64,000 bases of DNA from Diphasiastrum complanatum (GCA_029204225.1 CM055102.1:894839-958838), one strand, 5' to 3'; numbered from the stretch's first letter, positions 9,722-21,690 are shown. The notes: generated from the letters alone by a model not told the origin. Translations and numbers: made by a program.

Positions 9722-12700
9722 TGTGATGGATATTGTACTTGGAATTGAAGAAGAACCACAAATTTCCCAAGAAATTCCAAAGTACAAAAAGAGAGCTAGG
9801 ATGGCTCTGCATTATATTAAGATGAATGTCTCAAATGACATCTTAAGAGAAATTGGTGCTTGTACTAATGCCAAAGATGCTTGGGATACTCTCAAGTCCA
9901 TCTATGAGGCAAAGAATACTTCTAGACCTCTAACACTAAGAAACCAAAATTTTCAAAGTGTACAGAGAAGTGATGAATGTGCTTCAGCTTATGTAATGAG
10001 AGTTAAAGACCTCCATAGAGAATTGTCATGCATAGGAGACTCCATCAACCAAAATGAACTTGTTCAGTCATACTTAATGGGTTAAAGGAGGAATATGACA
10101 ACCTTGTTCAGAGTTATGCCATTAAGGAGGAGCTACCAAGTTTGGAAGCACTCCAAAGTGTGCTCATTTCTAAAGGATCAAGACAAGAGTATAAACTCTT
10201 GAAAATGGAGAGACTGTCTCTCAACATTGATGGTAAATCTTTCTTTACCAAAGACAAGCACAAGACAAGAAGTAAAAATCAACACCAACTCTCTTCAAGC
10301 AAGAATAATCTTATTTCCAAGGAGAAAGGAGAAGAGGATGAGTCCTCTCAAGCTTCACATCCAAGAAGAAGAAGAAAAACATCAAGTGTTTCTTTTGTGG
10401 CAAGAAGGGGCATTATGCCACCAATTGCTTCAAGAAGAAGAGTCAGTTCAAGCAAGCCAACATTTCTAATGAAGAGAAGGAAGATGCTCATGCAAGTGAT
10501 GGAGAGGGATCTTTTACGGTCTCGAGTTTTTCTTCATCACCTTTCAAGAAGGATGGTTCGTGGTATATAGACAGTGGAGCTTCCTCATGTATGTGTAGCT
10601 CCAAGCATTCTTTTTCATCCATGTCACCTTATGAAGGAGCCAAGAAGTCCATCTACACAGCAAATGATCATGAGTGTGCTATTGAAGGCATAGGGACCAT
10701 TCCCTTAAAGCTTTCTTCATCAAAAGTTCTTTCTCTGTCTAAAGTACTTTTTGTTCCTAAGTTAACAAAAAATCTTATTAGTGTTGGGCAATTGTTTGAT
10801 AGTGGACTAGATGTGAATTTCAATGTTGATACATGTACAATCAAGAAGCATGATGAGATCCTTGCGTTTGGGTCTAGATATGGTGGAATCTACAAGCTTG
10901 ATCCCAAAGAGTATGCTAACTCTTGTGATAGTGCTTTTGCTTCTCATATGTCTTTGGAGGAACTATGGCATAGAAGGTTGGGGCATCCTAACTATAATTC
11001 TATGGTGTCCATGGTCAAGAAATCCAAAACTATTGGCTTGTCTAATCTTATCTCCAAGAATTTCAAGCCATGTGAGGCTTTTGCCATATCTAAGTCTCAT
11101 AAGAAGCCTTTTTCAAGTCATCTATCAAGACTACACATTCATTAGAGCTCATACACTCGGATGTGCACTTCTCATCTTCAAAGAGCAAGGGTGGTGCTAC
11201 TTGCTTTGTAACTTTCATTGATGATTTCACAAGATTTACTTGGGTATATCTTCTAGCTTCAAAGTCTATGGTATTTGACTATTTCTTAAAGTTTAAAGCT
11301 CTAGTTGAAAAGCAATTTTGCTTTGTCCATATTCCCTTGGAAATGAGAAAGAATGATGCCACCTTGTGCAAGCAAAGGAGTAATGGTTGGATATTCATCC
11401 AACAAGAAAGCCTATCGAATCTACATGCTCTCTACTTCTAAAGTAATTGATATTAGAGATGTAGTTTTTCATGAAAAAGAAAAGTCCAATCTTGGAGGGG
11501 CCGAGATCAAGCAACCTCAAAATCTATCACCTTTTGTTATTGAAGACAATCAACATATGGAGGAGTCAAGATTTGAGGATGGAAGTCCTCGGATTTTCAC
11601 TCCTAGAAGATCCATGACGGAGAGATCCGAGCCTAAGAGGCTCACTTATGATGAGAAAGGAAAACAAGTGGATCTTGATTCCACTTATGCTTATTTTGAT
11701 TCTCATGAGGAGCCCAAATATGTCCAAGAAGCCCTCAATACCAAGGAGTGGTATGAGGCAATGAAGATTGAATATGATGCCTTGATCACCAACCACACAT
11801 GGGAGCTAGTGGATCCACCACCTAACATGCATGTCATTGGATGCAAGTGGGTGTTCAACATCAAGTACAATCATGATGGCTCCATCAACAAGTACAAGGC
11901 AAGATTATGTGCTGAAGGCTTTGCACAGATATATGGCCTTGACTATGAAGAAACCTTTGCTCCTGTAGCAAAGATGGTGACAATAAGAATCATAATCTCT
12001 CTTGCCTTATTTTTTAAGTGGAAACTGTTTCAACTTGATGTCTCCAACGCTTTTTTGAATGGCTATCTTGAGGAGGAGATATACATGGAACAGCCTCAAG
12101 GATTTATCAAGGATAAATCTAAGGTGTGTTCTGCTATTTAGAAGTCTTTATGGCTTGAAGCAAGCACCTAGCTCATGGTATTCAAGACTCAACAACTTTC
12201 ATTAGGATTTGTGCTTAGTGACTATGATCCTTCTATGTACTTAAAGTTTGATGGTAGTAATATTGTCATTCTTCTAATCTATGTAGATGACATTATTCTT
12301 AGTGGAAGTTGTTTGATGCTAGTTCAAGAAACCAAAGATGCATTAGGAAAAGAATTTAAAATGCAAGATCTAGGAGAGATCCATTACATTTTAGGCCTTG
12401 AAATTGATTTTCATGAAGAGTATGCTTTTGTTTGTCAATCTAGATATGTCTTTTCTATGTTGAGAAAATTCAATATGCAAAATTGTAAAGGCATAGATAC
12501 TCTTATGGAGCAACATGTAAAAGATCCTATTAAAGGTGATGAAAGATCCTTCGAGGACATCACACTTTATAGGAGTCTTATAGGCTCTTTAATTTGGCTT
12601 ACTATCACTAGACCCGATTTGAGCTATTGTGTGCACAAAGTGAGTCAATTTATGCAAGATCCCAAGATCCAACATTGGAAGATGGCCAAGAGAGTTCTAA

Positions 12701-13168
12701 GATATGTATCTTCTACTCAAGATTATGTACAAGAATGAAGATCTAACCATTGTTGGCTATTCGGATTCCAATTTTGCAAGTGATAAAATGGATCGAAAGT
12801 CCATTAATGCATATACTATCTTTCTTGGAGGAAATATTGTGTCTTGGCTTTCAAAGAAGCAAGATACCATATCTCTATCATCTTGTGAGGCCGAGTACAA
12901 AGCACTCACTACAACAACTAAAGAGGTGCTTTGGATCAAGAGGTTAATCATGGAGCTAAAGTGCATCAAAGAGGATGATCTTTCCTTGATCAAATGTGAC
13001 AACATATCGGCACAAGCTCTTGCAAACAATCCTATTTTTCATGCAAGAAGCAAGCATATAGAAGTGACAGATCATTTTGTAAGAGAAAAGCTCATTGGAG
13101 GTGAAATCAACTTGGAACACATCAACACATCTTCATGTATTGCTAATCTTCTCACAAAGCCACTTTGC
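9722..13168 (+). pseudogene. Copia gag-pol fragment C (family of E)
   Basis: A 5'-truncated Copia polyprotein closely matching element E. Gag starts about 30 residues in (DVMDIVLGIEEEPQ). The zinc knuckle (CFFCGKKGHYATNC, near 10385) needs a frame change. Protease WYIDSGASS is at 10560 and the pre-integrase LWHRRLGHPNY near 10968. Integrase begins (HSDVHF, then FVTFIDDFTRFTW) but jumps at about 11322 from VEKQF to CFVHIPLEMR. That removes the second Asp and the Glu of the catalytic triad. The linker, RT (YVDDIILSG near 12280) and RNase H (SDSNFASD; SSCEAEY) follow with several frameshifts. The end, LLTKPLC, is cut at 13168. No LTR or PBS is attached. Confidence 0.88.
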
Positions 13169-13765
13169 AATCTAGGCTCGACTCATTGGAAAATCGCGAA
13201 GCGAATCTTGCAGTACCTTCAACTGACAAAGGATTTTGGATTGTGTTATTCTCATGATGGAGGGTTCCAGATGCTTTCCTACAGTGATACTAACTAGACA
13301 TATCTCAAGGATGACAACAAAAGTGTCTCAGGAAGATGTACCATCGCAGCAGAAGCATCAATTCTCTGGGTCAGCAAAAAACAGACCATCGTAACTCAGT
13401 CATCGTGCGAAGCAGAATACGTAGCAACAGTGAAGATGGACGATGAAATCACTTGGCTCAAACAGTTCCTTGACGAACTAGGTGAAACAAAAAATGAGCC
13501 TCTGATTTTGCAAATGGACAATACATATGCAATACACATGACAAAGAATCTCGTATTTCACTCAAGGACGAAACACATTGCAATCAAATACCACTTGATA
13601 AGGAACCTGATAAAAAAAAAGAAGCTGCAGACTACTTTCATTGGAATGAAGAAGATGGTTGCTGACATCTTCACAAAGGCCTTAGACAAAGGCATGTTCG
13701 AGAAACAGAGGAGCAGTCTAGGAGTCATCAAGCTATCATGCTTGGAGAGGGAGCTGAAGAAATAA
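13169..13765 (+). pseudogene. Copia RNase H C-terminus, family K (fragment K1)
   Basis: From STHWKIAKRILQYLQ through WVSKKQTIV, SSCEAEYVAT, HSRTKHIAIKYH and [14 protein letters not shown] to a stop at 13763-13765. The join to C at about 13169 happens to keep one frame, so an open stretch (12704-13297) runs from C RNase H into K RNase H. A stop follows at about 13297. A second copy of the same 3' end lies at 18802-19299. This is a relic of a different Copia lineage from C. Confidence 0.85.
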
Positions 13766-14510
13766 AGTGTTTCTATCACCAAAGCTTTGCTAGCTCTCGA
13801 CTCCCAACCTGACGAAAAATCTCGAAGACCTCAAAAATGAAATGTTCGCGAACAACACGAACAACAGGAGAAGGTCATATGATGCAAAAGGAAAATATTC
13901 GAGACACCCCCGAAGGTCGAATGCTTTCGACCTTCGCACTCCAAAGGACCAGGAAGATCAAACAAGTACCATGAAGTACAAATCCCTGATATGATATGAT
14001 GACATCAGTAGAAGAGCATTAGGACGTGCCTAATCCGCCGCTCTTGTAATTTGAGATTAGTCTTAGATTGTTTAATCTATTTAATCAAGATATTACTCTG
14101 AATACATGCAATCGCTAGATGCACCAGGATATACACACAAATAGAGATAGACAAATTACAAAAAAAGAAGTCCGCTGGTAAGCGAGACACTGTTCGTGGG
14201 AGAACAACGTTTCTCTCATGCCAATGCGCTATGTGGGTCTGTCACACACTGCTTAAACCAAGAGGATCAATAGATGATGTTGTAGCTGTTATGCACTCAT
14301 TCAAAATTGTCTGATCTCGATTGAATTATTGTCTGCTTATTCTTCGTGTATCTCATTCGCTTTGTTTTATCTATTCCGCACATAGGTTCAATCTTGTTGA
14401 ATGCTGAATTAATTAAAACGTAGGTCAGCAGTGTTTGTTTACATTCTGGAGGATTGTAGGAATGATATAGTAGGCAGTGACCAGCAGTCATATCTGAACT
14501 CCATCCGAAG
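13766..14510 (+). repeat. 3' flank and LTR of family K (decayed)
   Basis: Contains blocks shared with the LTRs at 52371-53206 and 56653-57432: GTACCATGAAGTAC, then TTAGGACGTGCCTAA with CTCTTGTAATTT, then GTCCGCTGGTAAGCGAGAC, the TTTCTCTCATGCCAA block and GGATTGTAGGA with CAGTGACCA near 14450-14490. Exact ends are not clear because the TG start is not conserved between copies. Confidence 0.65.
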
Positions 14511-15655
14511 CGTTTCACTTCGATTCGCATCACTCTCATGTCTTCAATCTCATCAAAATTTGGTATGCAACGAATTTGATGATCATCGCTCTCAACTGCA
14601 AGCTTTGTTGGATGAGAAGAGTGACCGAGTGCACACCATCAATGATACTATGTAACAACTAGCACATACTATTTAGTCTCGATCTTGCAATCTTGCTAGT
14701 CGCATTTGGTTTAGTTGGAGTTCGGTGAGGGCATGATGGATCGTCTTCTTCGTCTTTAAGCTTGCACCTGTGTGTGTATTTCATCAGATTGTCATTCAAT
14801 CCTGTTTGTCTTGTTGCTGAAAGATGTCTCAGCTCCAATTTTCCAACACAAGTCATTTAATGTCTTCCTTATCTGATCTTCATGTCTTTGTACTCTTAAG
14901 GCCTTCTTTTGGACTGTTGTGCTGAGTGCAGGAATCTGTTTGACGCTTAACTACGTAGCCCGATCTTTTCTTGAGCAGATAAGATAATATCTAACTTGTA
15001 GAGCATACTCGATCAGTGTAACTAAGAGGTGTATCTTGTCTTTCTTGAAGCTACCACGATTAATGATACCCAGAAGCATTGTCCTACAGTGCTGTGTGAG
15101 AAGTTGAAGATAAGGGTTGTCCTTTGTTTGTGATTGTTTCCAGTGTTACATGTTCCACTGGAGTCGGTGGGATGCTTCTCCAAATCAAATTTTGATTCAC
15201 AAAGCAATACTTCTTAACGAATCTGTTGGTCCGTCAAGGTTTGAGCCTGATCTTTGAAGGTTGAGGTTACCCCTGATGACAAAACCCTTAGTTTCGTTGA
15301 ATGCTACGAGGAGAAAGCACGCAATGATAGTTCTTTTGGATCCGAAAAAAACAGAAGAAAAGGTTGTTCACTTGGAGGAGCCCCTTGTTTTGAATCCTGA
15401 CAAGGTTGTGATCAGTGTACTGTTTTTTTGACAAAAACTCGCAAAATTCACTTGGTTCATCTGAATCTGCACTGACGTTTTTTTTTACGTTGAAGGAAGA
15501 CACATTTTAGAGGATCTTCAACTGCATGTATCCTCATGTTATTTGAATAAGGCTTAGCAAGCAGCAAACCTCGGTACAAACAAACAAACAAAAGTAGTGC
15601 TATTCGTGACGAATCAGATCTCCAAACATTGTCTGAAGTGCTTTGCTTAATACGA
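14511..15655. other. Unassigned sequence without a clear gene
   Basis: Less AT-rich than its surroundings. The only plus-strand open stretch worth noting starts with ATG at about 15278 (MTKPLVSLNATRRKHAM) and runs about 50 codons to a stop near 15431. I do not recognise it. The rest shows nothing I can name. Confidence 0.3.
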
Positions 15656-15760
15656 AGTCGTAACTTTCACTAAATTAGGTTTATGGCGTAGAGGGTTTAG
15701 GGCTAGGTTTACGTTTAGGTTTACGCTAGGACTATAGGTAAGTAGGGTTAGGTTTTTTTT
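15656..15760 (+). repeat. Degenerate TTTAGGG-like stretch
   Basis: Repeated GGTTTA, TTTAGG and GGGTTAGG words over about 70 bases (15690-15752), with a single exact TTTAGGG. It may be a decayed interstitial telomere-type tract or chance low complexity. Confidence 0.25.
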
Positions 15761-16519
15761 TAATGAAACTTCGAAATGAAGAATCAAAAAAAAATTCACA
15801 AAAGAAATGAAACTTCAGAATTGAAGAATTGAAGTGCTTCTCTCTCACTTGGAAAAATCCAACAATTTTTTTTAAATTTTTTGGCAATCCTGACCCATCT
15901 CCACTAATTTGTTCATAACTTTCTTAATATTGATCCAAATCCCAAAACCTCAGTACCTATGAAAAGCTAACAACAAGCTTTATAAGCCTTTAAGATCAGA
16001 TCAATGATTGAATGTGATTTGATAGGTCAAATTTACAACAAAACAGGTCTGAAAATTTTAAAGAAGGAAAAACTAACAAAAGTAGAGCTAGGAATCAAGA
16101 AATGTCATAACTCTTTCGATACTAATCCAAATGACCTGCCATATGGATCAGATCAAAGCTAAAAAATGCTCTAAAAACTTATGTAAAAAAAATTGAGATT
16201 AAAACTCAAATCAGACTAAAAAATTTAAATCAAGTGAAGTGAAATTTTTAGCCACCTGTTTTGATAGCTTTTGACAAAAGCGCAATAATTTTGCATCTCT
16301 TATCCAAATGCCTTGAAAATTAGTGCAAATGAAAGCTAAAAAAAGCTCTACAGACCTGTAGAATCAAATTAGATGAAAAATAAAATTGAATGCCAAAAAC
16401 TTGTCTGAACAGAACTGAAAATTTCAAAGTTAAAAATTGTCAAAAAGAAAGTTACAAACGCAATAAACTTATCAAATCTAATGAAATTTGCATAGAATCA
16501 CCATGAATTTAGGATCTAT
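15761..16519 (-). other. AT-rich leader-like region of element O
   Basis: No coding seen. It lies on the internal side of a minus-strand PBS and resembles the low-complexity leaders of other elements here, so it is probably the leader of element O, whose body is lost. Confidence 0.35.
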
Positions 16520-16531
16520 GCTTTGATACCA
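16520..16531 (-). other. Primer-binding site of element O (minus strand)
   Basis: GCTTTGATACCA, the reverse of TGGTATCAAAGC. It is the same variant PBS as in elements G and K. Confidence 0.7.
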
Positions 16532-16536
16532 AGAAA

Positions 16537-17039
16537 TGTCATAGCAATAACAATGAAGTAAAGCTAGAAGCAAGAAAATAATAAGACATTCATGATAGCA
16601 TATCAATAGAAAGCTAAAAGCAATGAGATCACAATGGAATTGCATTAGAAATGAAAGAAAGAGTACAATCAATGGAAATGGAACATTGATTCATGTGGAT
16701 AGGGCACATGAGACCTAGCAATGGAGATCCCTATGGCTCACATTCACAAGGAGGAAGCTAGAAGCTCTCACTTGCAAATGAGCCAAAAATTTCACAAATT
16801 GATGTCTATTGCCTAGTTATAGACAATGCTCTCACTTAGCTAAACTTAACTATCTTGAGGGATAGTTAGCCCTTGTTAAGTATCATTTAGTCTACATTGG
16901 GCCTTATTGGCCTATTGTCGTTATTAATTACTTTGGAGGGCCTAAAGAGGGAACCGCCTTGTTATTAAGGCTAATATCTACTTTTGGGGCTAGATATTAT
17001 ATTGCCTTAAAAAGCACTGATGTACTAAAGTACATGACA
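16537..17039 (-). repeat. LTR remnant of element O (about 503 bp)
   Basis: Bounded by TGTCA on the left and TGACA on the right (inverted ends), five bases away from the PBS. No partner LTR was seen in the window, so it is a truncated element's 5' LTR in minus orientation. Confidence 0.5.
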
Positions 17040-17110
17040 CATTTTTCAAAAAATTTTGAGAATTTTTTTTGAAATCTTTATAGATAATTTATGTTTCTTT
17101 AGTTCTAGCA

Positions 17111-17680
17111 ATGATCAGCCTGATAATCTCAGACAAACTTTATATAGACCCCAATATAACTAAGGAGGTTGAAACACTCCTTTCGAATGAATTGAACCAA
17201 ACAAAGGGAAAGGTTTTGTTTGAGGAACCTACAATGGGTGAAATTCTTTCTAAAGCCAAGGTGGACAAGCCTTCTACTTCTCAAGCAAGTTACGACATTA
17301 CTGAAGATCTTGTGAAATTGCGACCAAGTATAACTTTTAAGCAAGTTATTCAAGATAATGTGTTTTACCAAAAACAACTTAAGGAGTTGTTGGTAAAAAA
17401 GAGAAAATGAAAATTGAGATTGCCCAACAATCAATGTAAATAGAATCGAAATTGATGACAAAAGAACACTAGAAATCAAGGTACAAATCATAGAATGCAT
17501 TATTTCTAATGTACCCATTGATTCGGGCTTTGGAGTAAACATTATTATGGAAGAAACTACCCATGATTTAGAATTAACACATATCATTCCCACAACTAAG
17601 TTCATAAGACTGGCGAATCAAACCAGAAGGATACTAGTTGGGCTACTTAATAATACAGAGGTGAAAAGACCCTAGCTATA
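17111..17680 (+). pseudogene. Ty3/Gypsy gag end and aspartic protease remnant
   Basis: The first 99 codons (MISLIISDKLYIDPN...) are lysine-rich and end near 17410. In a shifted frame, about 17460-17660, a retropepsin-like block reads IISNVPIDSGFGVNI followed by LELTHIIPTTKFIRL. The catalytic-type DSG sits at about 17520-17530. The DSG-x-VNI arrangement is typical of Gypsy protease and differs from the Copia DSGA(S/T)SHM. Frameshifts and stops make it a relic. No LTR is attached. Confidence 0.6.
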
Positions 17681-18530
17681 TGACGTAGATGTGGTTACTT
17701 ACCAAAGAAGGAATTGTGATTCCTAATCAAAGGACCCACCAGAGAATTCCACATGAAATGGTCCAAAGACAACTACCAAGGAGAAACTCAATCAGATACA
17801 TGTTATACCTCTGATACATAGATTTCTTCTTCTTCGTCTAATGAACAGTCTAGTGACATGTCTAATTATATCGATATTCAATATTTAGAATGTCACGACA
17901 TCGAGGAAGATGAATGGAGCAAAATGACAATCAAGCTCGAGAAATTTGTGGGAGAAATGAAATCGATTCGACAATGGGTCAGGCTGATAAGACCAAGGAC
18001 CCCCTGATATGGGTGCTGAGACATGGGACCAAGGCCAAAACACAGGTCCTAGCCATAGCCACAAGGAAGGACAAGCCTCCTCATCAAGAGGCTCACGCAC
18101 CATATCTGTCAGTCGAAGCCTTCCGACGTCCCAAGTCCGTGGAGGAGAAAATCAATGAATTTTTAGCCAAATATCCCCACGAGTCATCAAGAGGCGGCTG
18201 GCAGATCTCATTTTCGACACAAACAATAAAAGGAAATGAGCTGCAAGCACTACCCGCCCTCCAACCACAACTTGAGTGGTGCCAACAGCTCTTTGAATGG
18301 GACCCTACGACCATCAGGGCCTACGTGACAAGTCCACAACAATTACGGGTGAACGTGCATTTCCTGCCATGCACATGACGATCCAAATGGGCGGAATACG
18401 ACACTCCTCTAGACAAGATCACCATCCACAACTGCAATTGGCCGAGAATTTCTTCAAAGCACGGTTGGGATATAGATGTAGACGCCCGAAGGGCTCTCAC
18501 CCAATTCTCTAATAAATCTTTCAACTACCC
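17681..18530 (+). pseudogene. Unrecognised decayed coding region
   Basis: A 154-codon open stretch (17914-18378) and a second open frame before it (around 17880-18000, with KLEKFVGEMKSIRQW) look like pieces of protein sequence. Base composition is richer in C and G than the flanks. I do not recognise a domain. It follows the Gypsy protease remnant and may belong to the same element, which is inference only. It may also be no gene at all. Confidence 0.25.
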
Positions 18531-18801
18531 AGACCCAGCAGTCTGTGCGACAACCACTTACGCCCGGGACCTAGAGCAGCTAATGGGAAACCTCCACTCT
18601 CACTCTCACTCTCTATCAAGATGAAGGTTAGTTTAGTGGAGTAGAGTTAGGGGTGTGTACTGTTAGTGTAGTAGAGTTAGAGAAAAAGTAGAGAACTCAC
18701 TAAAAGTAGCATCGATTCATAGTTAGGCACCTATCCAGTGTTCTAGCCCTTGTTGACAGGCGGGGGGGCTACTACTATTAGAGAACTTCAATCCTACAAT
18801 C
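18531..18801. other. Spacer, nothing recognised
   Basis: Short CT repeats (CACTCTCACTCTCACTCTC near 18595), then GTAGAGTTAG repeated around 18640-18690, then a G7 run near 18765. No gene seen. Confidence 0.3.
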
Positions 18802-19299
18802 ATTTGGCTCAAACAACTCCTTGACGAACTAGTCGAAACGAGAAATGAACATCTATTTTTGCAGATGGACAACACACCTGCAATACATCTGACAAAGGAC
18901 CCTGTATTTCACTCAAGGATGAAACACATTGCAATCAAGTACCACTTGATAAGGGATCTGATTGAGAAGAATATGTTGCAGACTACTTTCATTGGAACGA
19001 AGGAGATGGTTGCTGACATTTTCACAAAGGCCTTAGACAAAGGTTTGTTCGAGAAACAGAGGAACAGTCTTGGAGTCATCAAGCTATCATGCTTTGAGAG
19101 AGAGCTAAAGAAACAAAACGTTTCAATTGCCAAAGCTTTGCTAGCTTTCAACCCTAAATTTGACAAAAGGACACACGAAGCAAGAATGTTCGCGAACAAT
19201 TTTGCGACACACGACAAGAAATTGTTCGTGACACAAAATCATTCGTGCTCCACAAAGGACAAGAAGATCAACCAAGTACCATGGGGTACAAATATTTGA
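18802..19299 (+). pseudogene. Copia RNase H C-terminus, family K (fragment K2)
   Basis: Matches K1: WLKQLLDELVET, then MDNTPAIHLTKDPVFHSRMKHIAIKYH, the [14 protein letters not shown] end and SLGVIKLSCFERELKK. An open tail runs to 19299. It is cut at its 5' side against the spacer at 18801. The retained piece is only the last third of RNase H plus the 3' untranslated region. Confidence 0.8.
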
Positions 19300-19400
19300 T
19301 CTAATATCGTGACATCAGCAGAAGTACTTTAGGATGTGGCTAATCTTCCACTCTTGTAATCCATGATTGGTTAAAGATGTTTCTATAAGTTGCTGTTTTT
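19270..19400 (+). repeat. Start of a family-K LTR (truncated)
   Basis: GTACCATGGGGTAC, then TTAGGATGTGGCTAA with CTCTTGTAATCC, as at 13960-14060 and 52371-52460. It is lost after about 19400. Confidence 0.6.
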
Positions 19401-19409
19401 TCATCTATT

Positions 19410-19951
19410 GATTGGGTGATTGATAGCGGTGTCACACGTCATATGCCTTATTACAAAGAGGTTTTCACAAAGCTTGTGAAAGTGCATAATGGAAGCAAAG
19501 TTCAAGGTGTTGATAACACCTCTTATCCTATCAAAGATATTGGAGTGGTCCCCATTATCTTACCCAATGGTGAGGAAAAGTACATTCGTAATGTACTTTA
19601 TGTTCCAAAAATAAAAAAGAATCTCATTTCGGTCTCTACAATTATGAACCAAGGATTGGTTGTGGAATTCAAAGAAGACAAATGTCTTATCAAAGACCCA
19701 AAGAGATCTCTTATGATCATTGCTTCGGGAACATTACGTGGTGGATTGTTCCTTATGGATACCTATGAGTGAAGAGCTTCATCATCTTTTTGTCTTGTTG
19801 CATCAAGTTCATATTCTTTGGAGTTGGCTGAATTATGGCATGCTAGGTTTGGACATCTCAACTTTGCTAGCTTGAAGATGTTGAAGAGATTCAATATGGT
19901 TGAAGACATTCCTAATATTGAGCATCCCGAAGGACATATATGCGAAGGATG
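19410..19951 (+). pseudogene. Copia protease and pre-integrase fragment (element N)
   Basis: DWVIDSGVTRHM gives the protease active site. It is followed by RNVLYVPKIKKNLISVS, a stop at about 19770, then the pre-integrase module LWHARFGHLNFASLK and the Cys pair of CEGCV at the very end. The fragment ends where a TGTGATGCC repeat begins. It is a different lineage from B, C, E, F and K, and possibly related to A. Both sides are truncated. Confidence 0.8.
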
Positions 19952-19981
19952 TGTGATGCCACGAAATTGTTAAATATTGAA
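19952..19981 (+). repeat. 30-bp direct repeat, possible Gypsy LTR terminus (left copy)
   Basis: Begins TGTGATGCCACGAAATTG and is identical over 30 bases to 24252-24281. Both start with TG, both end the preceding unit, and each is followed by different sequence. Confidence 0.6.
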
Positions 19982-20913
19982 TATCGACCTAAATATGGCA
20001 TGATATACTAGGAAATGAAGATATGAGCTGGATAAATATAAACCATGAAGAGGCCTAAGTCATTTTTCGAGAATATATCTCAAAGTCACTTGGAGAAACG
20101 AAATAAGCTGAATTTACGGAATTGGTGAGGGAGTACTAAGATGTTTTGGCCTAGTCGCTCGACGATTTGAAAGGTATACTATACAGAATTTGGAGAGCAC
20201 TGTATTGACCTTAAAGAAGATGTTGTACTTGTTCGACAAAGACTGTATCGTCTCAATCCAAAGTACTCCCTCATGGGTAAAGACGAACCCAACAAGCACC
20301 TTAAGGTAGGTATTATTTATCCCGTCTTAAGCAGTGAATGGGTATCTCCCATTGTTGTTGTTCCAAAGAAGAAGATTGGCAAAATACAAATATGCCAGGA
20401 TTGATTCTATCTTAGACCAGGTTGCTGGTCAAGAGATGATGTTAATTTTTGCTGCCTTCCTAAGAACTTTTCTTAAAATTTTCATTGATGATTTTTGTGT
20501 AGCGATATAAAAACACATCTACAGAAGCTGAAACTTACATTGCAACAATGTTGAGATACTTGTTTATCCCTTCATCCAGAGAAATGTTATTTCGGTATAA
20601 AAGAAGGAATTTTACCTAGACACAATATCAAACAGAGGAATAGAGGTCGATAAAGATAAAGTCCAGCTTATGAAGAACCTCTTGATACCAACAAATCTAC
20701 GTGAACTAAGAGCTTTCTTAGGACATGTCGGCTATTATCGGAGATTTATCCAAAATCATGCCTCTATTGCTGCCGCTCTTACGCATCTACTTAAGAATCA
20801 AGTGGAATACTTGTGGATGAATGAACAACAGAAAGCGTCGAAGAATTTAAGCAGAGGTTGATCAATGCTTCAATTTTGAGACCACCCAACTGGGCTATTT
20901 TATTTCATAGTTA
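19982..20913 (+). pseudogene. Ty3/Gypsy reverse transcriptase and RNase H fragment
   Basis: Pieces in several frames spell a Gypsy RT. DVLAWSLDDLKG is near 20140-20175 and WVSPIVVVPKKK at about 20340-20380. LHPEKCYFGIKEG is near 20575-20610. The RNase H connection NLRELRAFLGHVGYYRRFI is at 20690-20750, with HASIAAALTHLL after it. The YxDD region is missing. The fragment is cut at 20913 by a family-H LTR. It is an ancient, multiply frameshifted relic. Confidence 0.75.
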
Positions 20914-21597
20914 TGACAAAATTTCCAAAATTCACACATGTGGGGAATGTCCACAAGAGTGACTGATCTTAATTAAGCTTTGTGATTGGCACTATAACCT
21001 GATTCTAGATTTATCAACAAAATCTAGTTCAGAAGAAATGGCTAATCCACAATCTAGCATGCTAATCAACAGAATATAATAGCATTGATCAAAGAATGAA
21101 AAAATACAAGATTTCAATGTATGAGCATTAGCCTCAACACAAGTTAGAGAGAGAGAGCTAGAGAGATAACAAGCAATATTTGTTTAGATCCAAAATGACA
21201 TGAGATAGCTACAAAACTTTGGTTCTTCATTATCAATTGTGTGGAGAGCTACACATATTTATGGAGATTGAGGTAGCTCGAGGTAGAATCACATCTATCC
21301 ATTCCAAAATGACATCTAAAGTGACATCTAGAGTCTATGTGACATTTGTCACTTGTCATGCATGAAATTCTACCAACTTTTTACAAGTGTACTAGTTCTA
21401 ACTAAAAATGTCCAAATCATCATGCATGTGTCCAATAAACTTTGAACATGCCTTGCATGTCACTATGGATCACTTACAAATAATGCATGTGCCACGAGTT
21501 TCTACAAGCATAATCATACTAATTCTATGTCTACAAACTATATGCAAGTTGCATTTATCAAACTAGACAATACATAACCATGTAGCTCGAGTTCTAT
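20914..21597 (-). repeat. Family-H LTR, minus orientation (copy H1)
   Basis: In plus reading it begins TGACAAAATTTCC and runs parallel to 24283-24970 (shared CACATGTG palindrome remnant, GAGAGATAACAAGCAA and TGCATGTGTCCA). It breaks at about 21597 at the word GGCCAA, where the next segment is in the opposite orientation. Confidence 0.75.
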
Positions 21598-21690
21598 GTA
21601 GGCCAACCTTGGAGTTATACCAAGATCCATGTTCAAATCAATATAGATCATTTTCAGGAGGAGTGTTAAAATTGAAAAATAAAAAATCTT
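21598..21690 (+). repeat. Plus-orientation 3' internal end, PPT and LTR start of a family-H element
   Basis: CCTTGGAGTTATACC through TTCAAATCAATATAGATC is the reverse complement of 25087-25130, just internal to the LTR in element I. TTTTCAGGAGGAG (21652-21664) is the polypurine tract, and TGTTAAAATTGAAAAAT starts an LTR that is lost after about 25 bases. Confidence 0.65.
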
